Assembly: GCA_964036315.1 (NCBI GenBank)
Contig: OZ038487.1
Span: 49,660,659-49,724,658, forward strand
Source: Acanthosepion esculentum
Lineage: Eukaryota; Mollusca; Cephalopoda; Sepiida; Sepiidae
DNA length: 64,000 nucleotides
Reading direction: 5' to 3'
Part shown: positions 54,411 through 63,475 of the stretch, piece by piece
Numbering within the stretch: position 1 is the stretch's first letter
Layout of the letters: each line of letters begins with the position of its first letter
Translations under genes and position numbers: made by a program
Notes under the pieces: generated by a model
Told to the model about the DNA's origin: nothing
The model's input: only the letters and a program-made list of their open reading frames with translations
Database searches by the model: none

Positions 54411-55469
54411 TCCCTTTTAACTATTAGGGTTACTATGTTGAGCTACTTTTGAAATTTCACCAGTTGAGACTTTTGTTGCTACTTTTAAAAAAATTGAGCT
54501 AACTTGGGCTACTAATGAGAAAAAATTAAATTCAAAATCTATAAATATTTGGCTTTTAAATGTTGCCCAATTGCTTACTTGATAATTCAGTCTTGCAAGA
54601 TGACTCATTTACTGTTACCCCATGCTTCCTTCTACAACTGGCAATATAGAATACATGTACAATAGGGCTCTGAAAAGATCTAGGCTCGACCTTTTTGAAA
54701 ATCTTATAAAATGAAAATTATTTTGTTTTTAAATTCCTCCTTGGTCAGGAAGAACTTTTCAGCACCCTGTTATATGCATAATTAATGTACTTAAAAAAAA
54801 AAGACAAAAAGGAAGATTGTCATAATGCTTACAATCTACTCACTTTCAAGCATGTAAAACTATGCACACATATTTAATACCTATATGTATATCTACATAT
54901 GTAAATGCTGAAATGAAGAAATGTATATAAATGGATGCAATCACAAATGGTGATAAGTTAGTTGATTAGGGAGTAAACAGGTAGGTAATAAATAAAGAAG
55001 GAAAATAGCAAACAGTAAAAAGGAAGAAAAAAGAAACTATATTAGGCATATTATTATATAAGTATCTGATTAGTCCATCTGTGCAATCGAATGATTTACT
55101 TACCTATTTCTGCTCACAATCTTTTCATTCAATTCAATCACTTTTTTTTCATGAATCTGGCGATTCCACTTGTATTAATGAATTAGTCATATTGAAAGGA
55201 AGTTTCAGGCAAACTGAATGAAGCTGTTTATTGGCTCAATGTTTCAATGATTTTTAAATACCTTTGGTGAAAATAGAACTTTGCCTAGAAGAAAAAAAAA
55301 AAAAAAAAAAAATAATTATTACACATGTCCCATAATAGTCTGTTATATTTGCATTTTATCTTTTATCTGATCATTGGTAACAATTAAAAGGTTAGATTTA
55401 TATGCTCTAAAAACAACTTAGTGTTAGGTTTAGATCTGACTTTACTAATACTTCTTTTATATGCTATGT
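54411..55469. other. unassigned AT-rich sequence
   Basis: No gene recognised. Poly-A at about 55290-55312. Confidence 0.5.
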
Positions 55470-56010
55470 CCCTTCTGGACAGGCATGATCACAGCTATCC
55501 CCAGTTTCCTGTCCTTTGTCACCCTCAGCAACGTTTGTGTTTTAATATCCTTCCCACTTCATGTTCTGCTATCCATTTACACAAGTTAGATAACCGACTG
55601 GTTGTTTCCTTCTGCTCCACTTGTTTTCAATATGTCTTATGAGTTACAAATTCTCCAGGCTCTCTTTCCTCATTATGTATCTCAATCTCTTTCTAATTCT
55701 ATGTTTTCTTTAAGTTTCCATTTCCTTAAAATTTCCATATGGCTAACAGGTTTGGTCCATGGATTTATCAGCATGCTTCTGTTGAATCACATTTCTTTTA
55801 CTTGAAGTCTCCTCTTCATTTGTGAGGAAATTTTCCTGTATTCATTGCCATAGAGGAAGTACTCATACTGAACAGAAATTTAACATTCTTTACTTGGTTT
55901 CTAATGAAATTTTCCAGTTTCTTGATAGTTTGTTTAGCTTTTGAAAGGCATCCTTCAATATTCCAATGCACATGAGGTGTCTTAATAAAACTGGTGAGCA
56001 AATTTCAAAA
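55470..56010 (-). pseudogene. LINE-R C-terminal fragment (long)
   Basis: On the minus strand, words follow LINE-R from RT downstream region to the end: 'RNQVKNVKFLFS', CAGCATGCTTCTGTTGAATC (inverted 'RLLQKHADKSMDQTC'), CTCTTTCCTCATTATGTATC (inverted 'RYIMRKES'), and the terminal CATGATCACAGCTATCCCCA. About 540 bp; several deletions. Confidence 0.7.
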
Positions 56011-56187
56011 TTTTCTAAATTGTAGCTTCTGTATTTATATATTTCAGTACACAATATTAAGCATGAGCAAAAATTTAAGAAAACCTAAAGGAAAACTTGA
56101 AATGACAAATGGTAATCAAAATACTGTGTTACAACATTCTAAAAATAGAAAACTTATGTGCGGCTATGGTGCCACACATAAACTTTG
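56011..56187. other. unassigned sequence
   Basis: Short plus-strand frame with 'LRKPKGKLEMTNGNQNTVL' and 'GYGATHKLC', not recognised. Confidence 0.35.
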
Positions 56188-56189
56188 TA

Positions 56190-56270
56190 TTAGGTTGGTG
56201 CAAAAATAATGTCGTTTTTTCACATATGTTAGTACGTCAAAAAAACGACATTATTTTTGCACCAACCTAA
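56190..56270. mobile_element. 81-bp perfect palindromic mariner MITE (MADE1-like)
   Basis: The left arm 56190-56220 and right arm 56240-56270 are 31/31 perfect inverted copies starting TTAGGTTGGTGCAAAAATAA. The loop is 19 nt. Flanking TA dinucleotides (56188-56189, 56271-56272) are the target duplication. The terminal TTAGGTTGGTGCAAAA is the cecropia-subfamily mariner terminus, shared with human Hsmar1 and its 80-bp MITE MADE1. It is non-coding and could be mobilised only by a transposase elsewhere. Perfect arms in otherwise decayed DNA imply recent insertion. Confidence 0.9.
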
Positions 56271-56272
56271 TA

Positions 56273-56850
56273 TTTTCTCCTTCTCGGGCTCATATTATCT
56301 ACTGACATGAAGTGGAAAGACTATATTGAATCCATTCCTAAGTCAGTTTCTAAAAACGTCAGTTCACCCTGCTATTTACCTGGAGCTTATTGATAAGAGC
56401 CAAAGAAGAATCTGCAATATTATTGGTCCAGATCTGGCAGCTCAGCTTCAGCCAATTTCCCATTGCCTTAAGGTTGCCTTTCTATGTCTCTTCATGGTAA
56501 TTGTGCAGATGAGCTCTTTGCTATGTTATGTAAAGTGTTTGGATTTAAGCTAGTGTCAAGATCTCATCAATTTACAGTTGAACTGGCTAGATGTAGACCT
56601 AGAGTCTATGCTAACAGTTTCTTCTCTCACACTTCTCACTTGTGGAACTTCCTTCAGACTCCTTGCTTTTTAGCCAACTTCAATCATCAAAAATTTAAAT
56701 GCAATGTCAATTGCTATCTATCTGATTACTCTCTTCTCTTTCATCTCATCATTATTGTTTCTGTTCTTAATCCTTCCACACCCTTTAACCCCTTGTGTTT
56801 TAGTGGCATTAATGTCTTGCTTGGGGTGATTCTGATTAAAAAAAAATATT
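56273..56850 (+). pseudogene. LINE-J copy adjoining the MITE
   Basis: Starts 'SPSRAHIIY' (equivalent of 'LLLLGLTFST') and proceeds through 'MKWKDYIESI', 'SQRRICNIIGPDLAAQLQPI', 'FKLVSRSHQFTVELARCRPR', 'SFFSHTSHLWNFLQTPCF' and 'FNHQKFKCNVNCYLSDYSLL', ending GTCTTGCTTGGGGTGATTCT and A-rich sequence. The 128-codon frame at 56484-56870 is fairly intact. The MITE lies at or near its truncated 5' end. Confidence 0.8.
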
Positions 56851-57324
56851 CAGGTACATTGTTTTTATAGTTGTCAAAAATGTAAATTAAAGGATAAAAT
56901 TAATTTGGTTTCTATGATTTTTTGTTTAAGGAAATATAAAACAATCTATCTTGGCAAGAGTTTGTCGATTCCATTCCCTGTGCTGTTAATATGAAACCAT
57001 CCACAACTCCAACCTTACATATACACACGAGATACTCTGAAAATTACTCCAATCATTTATTTCCATGGAAACACCAGAAACAGGGAGCATAATGACACCA
57101 ATGGATAGAGCAAGTTTTTGGCTACACACTGGCTATGCACGCCTAAAATAAAAAACTAAAATCAGACAGAAATGAAAATTCTTAAACATGTACAACTAAT
57201 ATTTCTCAACAGATGAGCCAACATTGTCTAAGCAAATTTGAAATCTTTCAAGACTGTCATTTGTCTTCTTAATTTCTCTTCTCTTATCGGTCACTCTCAA
57301 TGTTTTTTTCTTTTTTTAGGGTTT
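56851..57324. other. unassigned sequence
   Basis: Nothing recognised. Confidence 0.5.
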
Positions 57325-57400
57325 TTTCACACTCAGTAACCCATTGTATCATAGTTGCTTTATCGCCTTGCTTGAAGTGAAACAATTAAAAAGAAAAAAT
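57325..57400 (+). repeat. LINE-J 3' terminus
   Basis: CACACTCAGTAACCCATTGT, then TATCGCCTTGCTTGAAGTGA and AACAATTAAAAAG: the final ~75 bp only. Confidence 0.65.
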
Positions 57401-57401
57401 T

Positions 57402-57679
57402 AAAACTTTAAATCATATTTTGCCACATTACAGGTTTTATTGAACCTGACACTTCTTCAGTGAAATTCTTTAAATCCTCAAAGTTTTCAGTTATAAACCA
57501 CATTCTTAATATGGCAAAAATAAAAACATTTCGAGATGTGATATCGAAGGAAATTGCTCTCCAAATAACTTCTCCCACTATCCAAAGCCATTTAAATACT
57601 TGAAGATTTAAAGAATTTCACTGAAGAATTGTCAAGTTCAATAAAATCTGAAATTTGGCAAAATATGATTTAAAGTTTT
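57402..57679. mobile_element. foldback element, ~80-bp arms
   Basis: 57402-57483 and 57599-57679 are imperfect inverted copies (ACTTTAAATCATATTTTGCC versus GGCAAAATATGATTTAAAGT; ACTTCTTCAGTGAAATTCTT versus AAGAATTTCACTGAAGAATT), with a ~115-bp unique spacer. Outside the arms an A-rich stretch on the left faces a T-rich stretch on the right, and possibly opposed LINE-J termini, so the palindrome may extend farther. No coding. Confidence 0.85.
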
Positions 57680-58139
57680 CTTTTTTTTTTAATTCTTTTT
57701 ATTAAAATCATTTTACCCGAAGTGGCCACACTCTCCTAAGCCACTGACTGGGTAACTTTCTGTCTTAAAAGTCTAACGACACATGTATAATTTGCAGGTG
57801 CATCATCTCGTTGAAAGATTGTTGTTTGCAATGCTCTTCTAAATTAGTGTGAGGAAAAAAAAAAGCCATTGTCCAGTGTGTTCAAGTAGTTTTCACCTGT
57901 TATGTTTCCAGTGATAAATAAAGGTCCATAAACCTTTACTGATGACAACTACAGACATTTACTTTTGGGATTGAGTGACATTTACCAAATTGTGTCTGTG
58001 GGTGGTTCACCGCTTTGCAAAACATTTTTGTTATCGTTTGATTTATTAACAAAAGAATTTATTTGTATCTCATTTTGCTTTTCTTCTATTTTTAGTTTTC
58101 AATAAGATTTATTTTTAATGCTTATTTAGACCCTTAGAT
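57680..58139. other. unassigned sequence
   Basis: Nothing firmly recognised. CATTTTACCCGAAGTGG at 57710 may be an eroded inverted LINE-J terminus. Confidence 0.4.
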
Positions 58140-58360
58140 GAACACACATCGAGGAAAGAAGGGCTGGAAAATTTGACACTCACATGACATACTGAAGGTG
58201 AGAGGGAAACAGGGAACTAACAATTTTATGCAAATGGATGGCAAAATACAGAGTGGGAGGGATAGGCTAAGGAGTTAAAATTGCTCAGCATTACAAAGGA
58301 TAAGAAATTGTGGAGAGCCATAATTGTCTACATCCTGAAGGGACACAACAAATAGATGAC
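58140..58360 (+). pseudogene. LINE-R C-terminal fragment
   Basis: GAGGAAAGAAGGGCTGGAAA, TTTGACACTCACATGACATA, then AAGAAATTGTGGAGAGCCAT and CATCCTGAAGGGACACAAC: the standard LINE-R tail, 5' truncated. Confidence 0.7.
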
Positions 58361-59670
58361 TTTCACTTGTGATGAACAAGTGCCTGCATGACATATCCAT
58401 ACAAATCTGCACCCATACAGCAGTAGCCATTGCTGATGAATGTCAGTGGGAGCAATTTTTTCTATTTCTTTTTTTTCTAATATGGAATTCAATGGGACCA
58501 TTCTGCTTCATAAACATTTTGATATCAGATGCATTTGTTCCTTACTTCTGCTCAACTCACACACATAAAAAAAAAGTGGAAAAGAATTACAGGTTACTGG
58601 TGGTAAGGTTCAACCTCTTCTGCCAAATCAGCAACATCCCTCTCTGATGTCAAAGTAGGTTGTATTACAGAGCAAGCCACATATTTAAAAAGAAAGAAAA
58701 AAGAAAGGTTTTATTCTCATTAACTACAGTCAAAGCCTCATTTTAAATATTTTTCTCAGAGTTTAAATATTTCTGTATGTCTGTATATAAACTTCTCATT
58801 AAAAAAATACAAACTTTCCTTTCAATTTCAATATAAACAAACCTTTTGTACAGAGTTGATTGATGCATTGCAGGAATTGAAGATTTATAGAAACTTCACT
58901 CAAAACATCTAAAAAAATGTTTGAAGAAAGAAAAAAATGTAAAAGTTAGATTTGAAAAAAAAAAAAAACTAAAGCAAAAAAATAATAATTATAATTATTT
59001 CTCACCCTAACGTTATAGAAAAATCGCGAATTCTCAAAACATCATCAAAATGTATCTTTTGAGAAGATGATGTTTTGAAAATAGTCTGTTTTTTTTTTTT
59101 ATTATATCTAGTCATAGATATATTAAATGTATTTTAGTAGATAGCCTAATTTAATATGAATCCAGAGAAAAGTAAAAAAAAAAAAAAACATTTAAATGTC
59201 CTTCAATATTTTAATATAGCATAAAGCTAAACATAAATATATCTTTGCATTCAATTTAATATTTGTCGGATTCATAAGTTAACAAGTTACTGCTTAGGAT
59301 GAGCTAATCTGTTCACAACTGGTTAATGTTCTATTCTTTTGAATTGATAACATCTCCACCTAGACTGGTTTAGGGGCAAGAATGTTTAAAATAAGTATAA
59401 ATTACAACCCATAGTTGACAACGTGTTCCAAACTGTCATCTTTCTACTTTTGGAGGACCAGTTGCCAATTATGTTCCTTGTTTAGAAGAAAATACACTGG
59501 TATTTAAAGTTTTCCAAATAACAGTGCTCTAAGTGCATAAGGATTTTCCCATGCTACCTTAAGACAGAAAATACAAAACAGTGATATTTGTTCTTATGTT
59601 ACTACATTAAACTAGCAAAAAAGAAAAAGGCCAGAAATTGAAAATGTTTCACTCTTTTAGAAAAAAGAAA
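58361..59670. other. unassigned AT-rich sequence; hairpin at 59036-59080
   Basis: CAAAACATCATC and GATGATGTTTTG form a 12-bp stem at about 59036-59080. Otherwise poly-A-rich and unrecognised. Confidence 0.5.
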
Positions 59671-59671
59671 C

Positions 59672-59741
59672 TTTTATAGGATATGCAGATGACACTTTGG
59701 TAGCAGATACAGAAAGAAAAGCACTGGATATCCTAAACAGG
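59672..59741 (+). pseudogene. LINE-R fragment with intact YADD
   Basis: Reads 'GYADDTLVADTERKALDILN': the reverse-transcriptase catalytic motif with both aspartates intact (59682-59693). The fragment is only about 70 bp and ends where LINE-J sequence begins. Confidence 0.75.
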
Positions 59742-59835
59742 GTATTTTACTGTTGAAATAGCTAAATGCAACCACCTCTTCTACACCAACAGTTTTTTTT
59801 TCCTCACACTTCCAATTTGTGGAGCTCCCTGAAAG
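59742..59835 (+). pseudogene. LINE-J fragment fused to LINE-R
   Basis: 'FTVEIAKCNHLFYTNSFFPH' then 'SNLWSSL' in continuation from the LINE-R fragment, without a tail between. Confidence 0.7.
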
Positions 59836-59884
59836 GATCAGATTTCCAGCTGCCAGGCAACCTCAAATAGAAATGCTTTCAAGC

Positions 59885-60300
59885 CACTGTAGAGGCATTG
59901 TTAATATATGGTGCTACTGCTTGGACATTAGCCAAAACCCTAGAGTCTAAACTTGATGGCATACACACTCTGATACTGAGAACTATACTTAGCATCTCTT
60001 GGAGACAATATCCAAATAAATCACAGTTGTATGGACCTATTCCTGATACGTCTACAATCTTATGTGAATGCAGAATGCACTTTGCAGGACACTGCTGATG
60101 CACAAAACAAGAACTTGTGACTGATCTAGTGCACTGGACATCTAGACATGGCACAAGATGGGCTGGTTACCCAACTACTATCTACATTAACCAGCTATAT
60201 TATGACACAGAATGCCACCCTAACGACCTTCTAACCTTGATGCAGGACCATGATGGTTGGCATGATAGATTCATGAATGTTCGAGCAAGCTCAACCAAAT
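59885..60300 (+). pseudogene. LINE-T: C-terminus of a third LINE lineage
   Basis: The frame, with one stop, reads 'LLIYGATAWTLAKTLESKLD', 'ILRTILSISWRQYPNKSQLY', 'CRMHFAGHC', then 'ELVTDLVHWTSRHGTRWAGY', 'TIYINQLYYDTECHPNDLLT' and 'FMNVRASSTK'. The 'YGxxxWTLTKTLExKLDGxYT', 'RxRFAGHCWR' and 'RVMNIRASSTR' pattern is a common C-terminal region of RTE-like reverse transcriptases in invertebrates. Well preserved relative to its neighbours; one in-frame stop after AGHC, and no upstream RT domain. Confidence 0.75.
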
Positions 60301-60311
60301 AATAATAATAA

Positions 60312-60535
60312 TGATGAGGAAAGAAGGCATGAAGAATTTAACACTCATGGGGCATATCTTGGACAAGTGGGACTGGAGAAGGCAGCAGGCCACCAGCTTG
60401 ATGAGCTTATGAGGGTGTAGGAGATTTGGCAAAAGGCAGAAATTGCGAAATGCGAAATGCGAAAAGGAGTAGAAAGTTGTGGAGAACCATGACTGTCCAT
60501 GTCTTGAAGGGACACAGCACATATAAGAGAGCAAA
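60312..60535 (+). pseudogene. LINE-R C-terminal fragment
   Basis: GATGAGGAAAGAAGGCATGA, CACTCATGGGGCATATCTTG, GTAGAAAGTTGTGGAGAACC and CTTGAAGGGACACAGCACA. Preceded by (AAT)n. A GCGAAAT word is triplicated near 60445-60466, a local slippage. Confidence 0.7.
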
Positions 60536-60739
60536 TGGAGTAGCTCTGAAATTGTTGATTTACAAGGAAAGAGTCCAGTTTAGCAGATATTATGTTGCAA
60601 ACTGAAGAGTAGTTTTGTAAAAAGAGACACAAAGGTAAGAGCACATTTTATACTATAGAATGTAAATCAATTACCTACTTGAGAGTTCATTCACTTTTCC
60701 TATAAAAATGATTGAATGCATGACTATATTATTCTTTTT
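60536..60739. other. unassigned sequence
   Basis: Nothing recognised. Confidence 0.4.
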
Positions 60740-60849
60740 CTATGTGCTATGTCCCTTAAGTATATGGGCGATCATGGCTCTCCACAATTTCCTCTCTTCT
60801 CTAGCTCTTAGTAAAATCTGTGTTTTTCTTATCTCTCCTAACCCTCGTT
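60740..60849 (-). pseudogene. LINE-R (split by 5S-headed SINE), terminal part
   Basis: TGTGCTATGTCCCTTAAGTA, CGATCATGGCTCTCCACAAT, then TAGCTCTTAGTAAAATCTG and CTCCTAACCCT: the inverted LINE-R end. Continues after 61150. Confidence 0.75.
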
Positions 60850-61149
60850 TCATTTTTTGATTGATTTGTTTTCTACAGTTTCTCAGCTTTTTGCTGGTTA
60901 TCTAAAATCAAAAAAATTTTTTTAGATTGTAAGAATTTTTTTGTAGATAATAAGGATTTTAGTAATAAAAGTCTTACTTAATTAAGCCATAGCATTCCTA
61001 AGTCATTATCCATTACATCATCCACATATCCAAGCTTACAGCACTCGGTATTCCCAAGCAGTCACTCATCTAGGTACTGACCAAGCTCAATGTTAGTTAA
61101 CATCAGTGACTGTATGGGAAGCAATGTTTCAACGCAATATGGTTTTAAG
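60850..61149 (-). mobile_element. 5S-headed SINE, copy 1, inside LINE-R
   Basis: The inserted segment is flanked by the related 13-mers CCTAACCCTCGTT (60837-60849) and CCTAATCCCTGTT (61150-61162), matching at 10 of 13 positions, and it interrupts collinear LINE-R sequence. On the minus strand it starts with a 5S rRNA-like head (61149 down to 61032), passes a shortened SINE-B-like body (inverted CATTATCCATTACATCATCC), and ends with a tail complementary to TTGATTGATTTG. The middle body block present in copy 2 is deleted. Confidence 0.75.
61032..61149 (-). ncRNA. 5S rRNA-derived SINE head, copy 1
   Basis: Inverted it matches 5S rRNA along its length: CAGCACTCGGTATTCCCAAG is the complement of the 5S 3' part, then the complement of the GGGTGACC C-box region, and ATGTTAGTTAACATCAG where 5S has GTTAAGCAAC. 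It is more diverged than copy 2, with an altered A-box. Not a functional rRNA gene. Confidence 0.75.
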
Positions 61150-61420
61150 CCTAATCCCTGTTCTGCTAACCATGTGCACAGGCTCATTAGGTAGGTTATG
61201 CACTGTTTTCTGTTGTTCTTTTAGCTTTCAATATGTCCTGTGAGTATCAAATTTTAAAAATTTTGTTATGTGCCCTACAAATTTCAACTCTCTCTTCGTG
61301 ATATTAAGTATAAGTGTCCTTTATGCTTCAATTTTATCCAAAACTTTGTTGTTAGTCACATGTTCAGTTTATGGTATTCTCAGCCTCCTCCTGTAGAACC
61401 ACTAAATTTTTTAAATATTC
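61150..61420 (-). pseudogene. LINE-R (split), upstream part
   Basis: AATCCCTGTTCTGCTAACCA, AGCTTTCAATATGTCCTGTG, TATTAAGTATAAGTGTCCTT and GGTATTCTCAGCCTCCTCCT follow the inverted LINE-R order seen at 45110-45370. Confidence 0.75.
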
Positions 61421-61742
61421 CATTGCATTCTGAGGTACAGAGGGACACACTTTGGGAATCTGTTTTAATGCGCTCTCTCTTGTCAAAGTAATACCTACAC
61501 TAGGTCAGATTTTTTTATACAATACTTTCACAAAATTAGTATTAACTGTTATAAGTCAAAATTTCAGCATCTATGTATTATAAATATTAAAAATAAATTT
61601 CCACTTATAACATCCATTTTTATTAAATATTTAAAATGACTTATTGAGTAATATGAGAGTATGCAGCTTGAGGAGTCTACGTCATCTTGTATATAAGAAT
61701 GATAATACTGTCATTGATATTCATGTTTTAATTTCAGAGATT

Positions 61743-61745
<3 letters not shown>
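61421..61745. other. unassigned sequence
   Basis: Nothing recognised. Confidence 0.5.

Positions 61746-61776
<31 letters not shown>
61746..61776. repeat. (TA)n microsatellite
   Basis: About 15 TA units. Confidence 0.9.
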
Positions 61777-61777
<1 letters not shown>

Positions 61778-61867
61778 ATGGTCATGTGCTGTAAGAAAGA
61801 TATAGCCTCAAAAGAGAAACCAGGTATTGTGAAGTTATTGAATGGTAGAAGTATTGGAGTTTATATT

Positions 61868-62235
61868 GATTGATTTGTTCTTTTGCAGGTTATTTCAAGC
61901 CAGAAAATATTTTTAGATTGTAAGAATTTTTGGGAGATATTGATTTATTGATACAAATCCTACTAATTAACCCATAGCTGGGTTGAGAAGAGGTGAATTC
62001 ATAACATTCTCAAGGGTATTTGCATGTAAGACAGTATAACAAACACAACCAGAATTAGAACATAGCTCTCCGATTTCCAATTTTGAGTCATTATCCATTA
62101 CATCGCCCAGACATCCAAGCTTATAGCACTTGGTATTCCCAAGTGGTCACCCATCGAGGTACTGACTAGTTTCGATGTTGCTTAACTTTAGTGATTGGAC
62201 AAGAACCAGAGTTTCAGTGTGATATGGCCATAAGT
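61868..62235 (-). mobile_element. 5S-headed SINE, copy 2 (fullest)
   Basis: On the minus strand: 5S head (62235-62117); a linker with GGCGATGTAATGGATAATGA; the SINE-B body with GAAATCGGAGAGCTATGTTC, a TTCTAATTCTGG B-box-like word, CTTACATGCAAATACCCTTG, TATGAATTCACCTCTTCTC and CCCAGCTATGGG; then AATCTAAAAATATTTTCTGG and a CAAATCAATCAAT tail. About 368 bp. The body equals that of SINE-B copies at 28353 and 33165, which lack the 5S part, so the family seems modular. Confidence 0.8.
62117..62235 (-). ncRNA. 5S rRNA-derived SINE head, copy 2 (full length)
   Basis: The minus strand reads TATGGCCATATCACACTGAA, then AAAGTTAAGCAACATCG (5S A-box; animal 5S has AAGTTAAGCAACGTCG), GTCAGTACCTCGATGGGTGA and CCACTTGGGAATACCAAGTG, ending CTATAAGCTT. 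This aligns with eukaryotic 5S rRNA over its whole ~119 nt, including the A-box and C-box of the internal RNA polymerase III promoter. It joins directly to a SINE body, so it is a SINE promoter head and not an rRNA gene. Confidence 0.85.
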
Positions 62236-62544
62236 CTGGAAATTGCAAGATCAGAGAACATTCAAAACAGAAAATGGAAACCTAGGTAAGAAAATATCAA
62301 GAAATAAAATTGGTTTTAACATTGTTGTGAACATCTTTTTTAGTTTACTTTTTAAAATATGCCATGTCCTCTTATGACATAGACAATCATAACTCTCCAC
62401 AGCTTTTTTCTTAAGTATCTGTGAATTGTCTGACTTCTTGGGAAAGATAGTGAAGTGGTCTCCTGTGGCCTTCTCTACAGTTTTAAATTCAGAATTGGTC
62501 TCCTGGATTGGAAGCCAGTCAATGCTAAAGAGGTCAGTCTTCCC
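62236..62544 (-). repeat. SINE-B-like body remnant
   Basis: ATGCCATGTCCTCTTATGAC, ATCATAACTCTCCACAGC (LINE-R-like end words), then TGGCCTTCTCTACAGTTTTA, AATTCAGAATTGGTCTCCTG and GAAGCCAGTCAATGCTAAAG, paralleling 16440-16560 and 53330-53460. Suggests a SINE whose terminus resembles LINE-R. Confidence 0.45.
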
Positions 62545-62790
62545 TGCTATTTAGCTGTCACTTTCCAAACAGTAATGTAGCTTCCTTGTACCTTTTCTGT
62601 AAATGCTTTCATGGTAATTGTTCTTATGACATATTGAAGATAAAAGGGACAGGAGAAGGCAGCAGGCCACTTACCTGACAGGCTTGTGCAAATGGATGGT
62701 AGAATGGAGAGTAGGGGGGATGGCAAAAAGATCAATTTCACTAAGAGCTACATAGGGTAGGAAGTTGTGGAGAGCCATGAATGAACACAT
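62545..62790 (+). pseudogene. LINE-J/LINE-R fused fragments
   Basis: 62577-62622 is LINE-J-like (CCTTGTACCTTTTCTGTAAA, then TGCTTTCATGGTAATTG, equivalent of 'LYLFYKYFHGNC'). From about 62626 LINE-R tail sequence follows (GACATATTGAAGATAAAAGG, GGAAGTTGTGGAGAGCCATG). The junction resembles the LINE-R/LINE-J fusion at 59741. Confidence 0.6.
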
Positions 62791-63094
62791 CAAATATTAT
62801 CTGAAGTTGAGGCAAACAAAATATGAATAAAATTATTTGCTGATGTAATACCAATTACCAAAAAAATACATTTTAAGAGTTATTTTTCTACCTCATATTT
62901 TAAAGATGTCTGAGGGATAAGGTTAAAGCCAAAAGATCACAGTCTATGGCATTAAGGGGATATGCATCTATGTCTGATATACACTGACATTCTAAAAGTA
63001 ATGTGATAGGTGTCTAAAATCATCTGGCCCTTCCCTCTCATTTATAAAAGTGCTGCAACTTGATATGGTATCAATTCCATATATGGTCAAAAGA
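62791..63094. other. unassigned sequence
   Basis: Nothing recognised. Confidence 0.5.
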
Positions 63095-63475
63095 ACTATT
63101 AAGAGTTTCAGTCTGAATTTCTGGGATGAAGAGTTATTATTTATACTATTTACAAGTGGATGATTGTCCTTATCTTTGTTGTGGTTATGATGTTTCAGCC
63201 ATTGTGGCCCCTTGCCTTCATCAGGTGTATGTCAATCTAGGTAACCAACAGTATATACCAAATAGAACCCTTTATTTAATCTATGTAGGTATACCATTTT
63301 TGTTCTACTGGCTATGTCTATGGAAATCTTGTCCAGTTCTTATTTTTAGTATTGTTCTGTTTCCATGGAGTTCAAGTGCATACTGCCTGACTTAGGGATT
63401 GAACTCACAATTACTATGTCACCAAATTCAGAAACTAATGCTTTAATCCACAGGACTATAACCCAGTGATGAAAA
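63095..63475 (-). repeat. SINE-D, copy 4, with tRNA-like head
   Basis: Minus strand: from 63475 a tRNA-like stretch with GTGAGTTCAATCCCTAAGTC (B-box), then AGGGTTCTATTTGG, CACCTGATGAAGGCAAGGGG, GGCTGAAACATCATAACC, and CAGAAATTCAGACTG at the end. This is the only copy here showing an upstream head, and it argues that SINE-D is tRNA-derived. Confidence 0.6.

Noticed and set aside
62117..62235. A functional 5S rRNA gene
   Set aside because: Several substitutions, no terminator T-run after the 3' end, and direct fusion to a SINE body; it is a SINE head.
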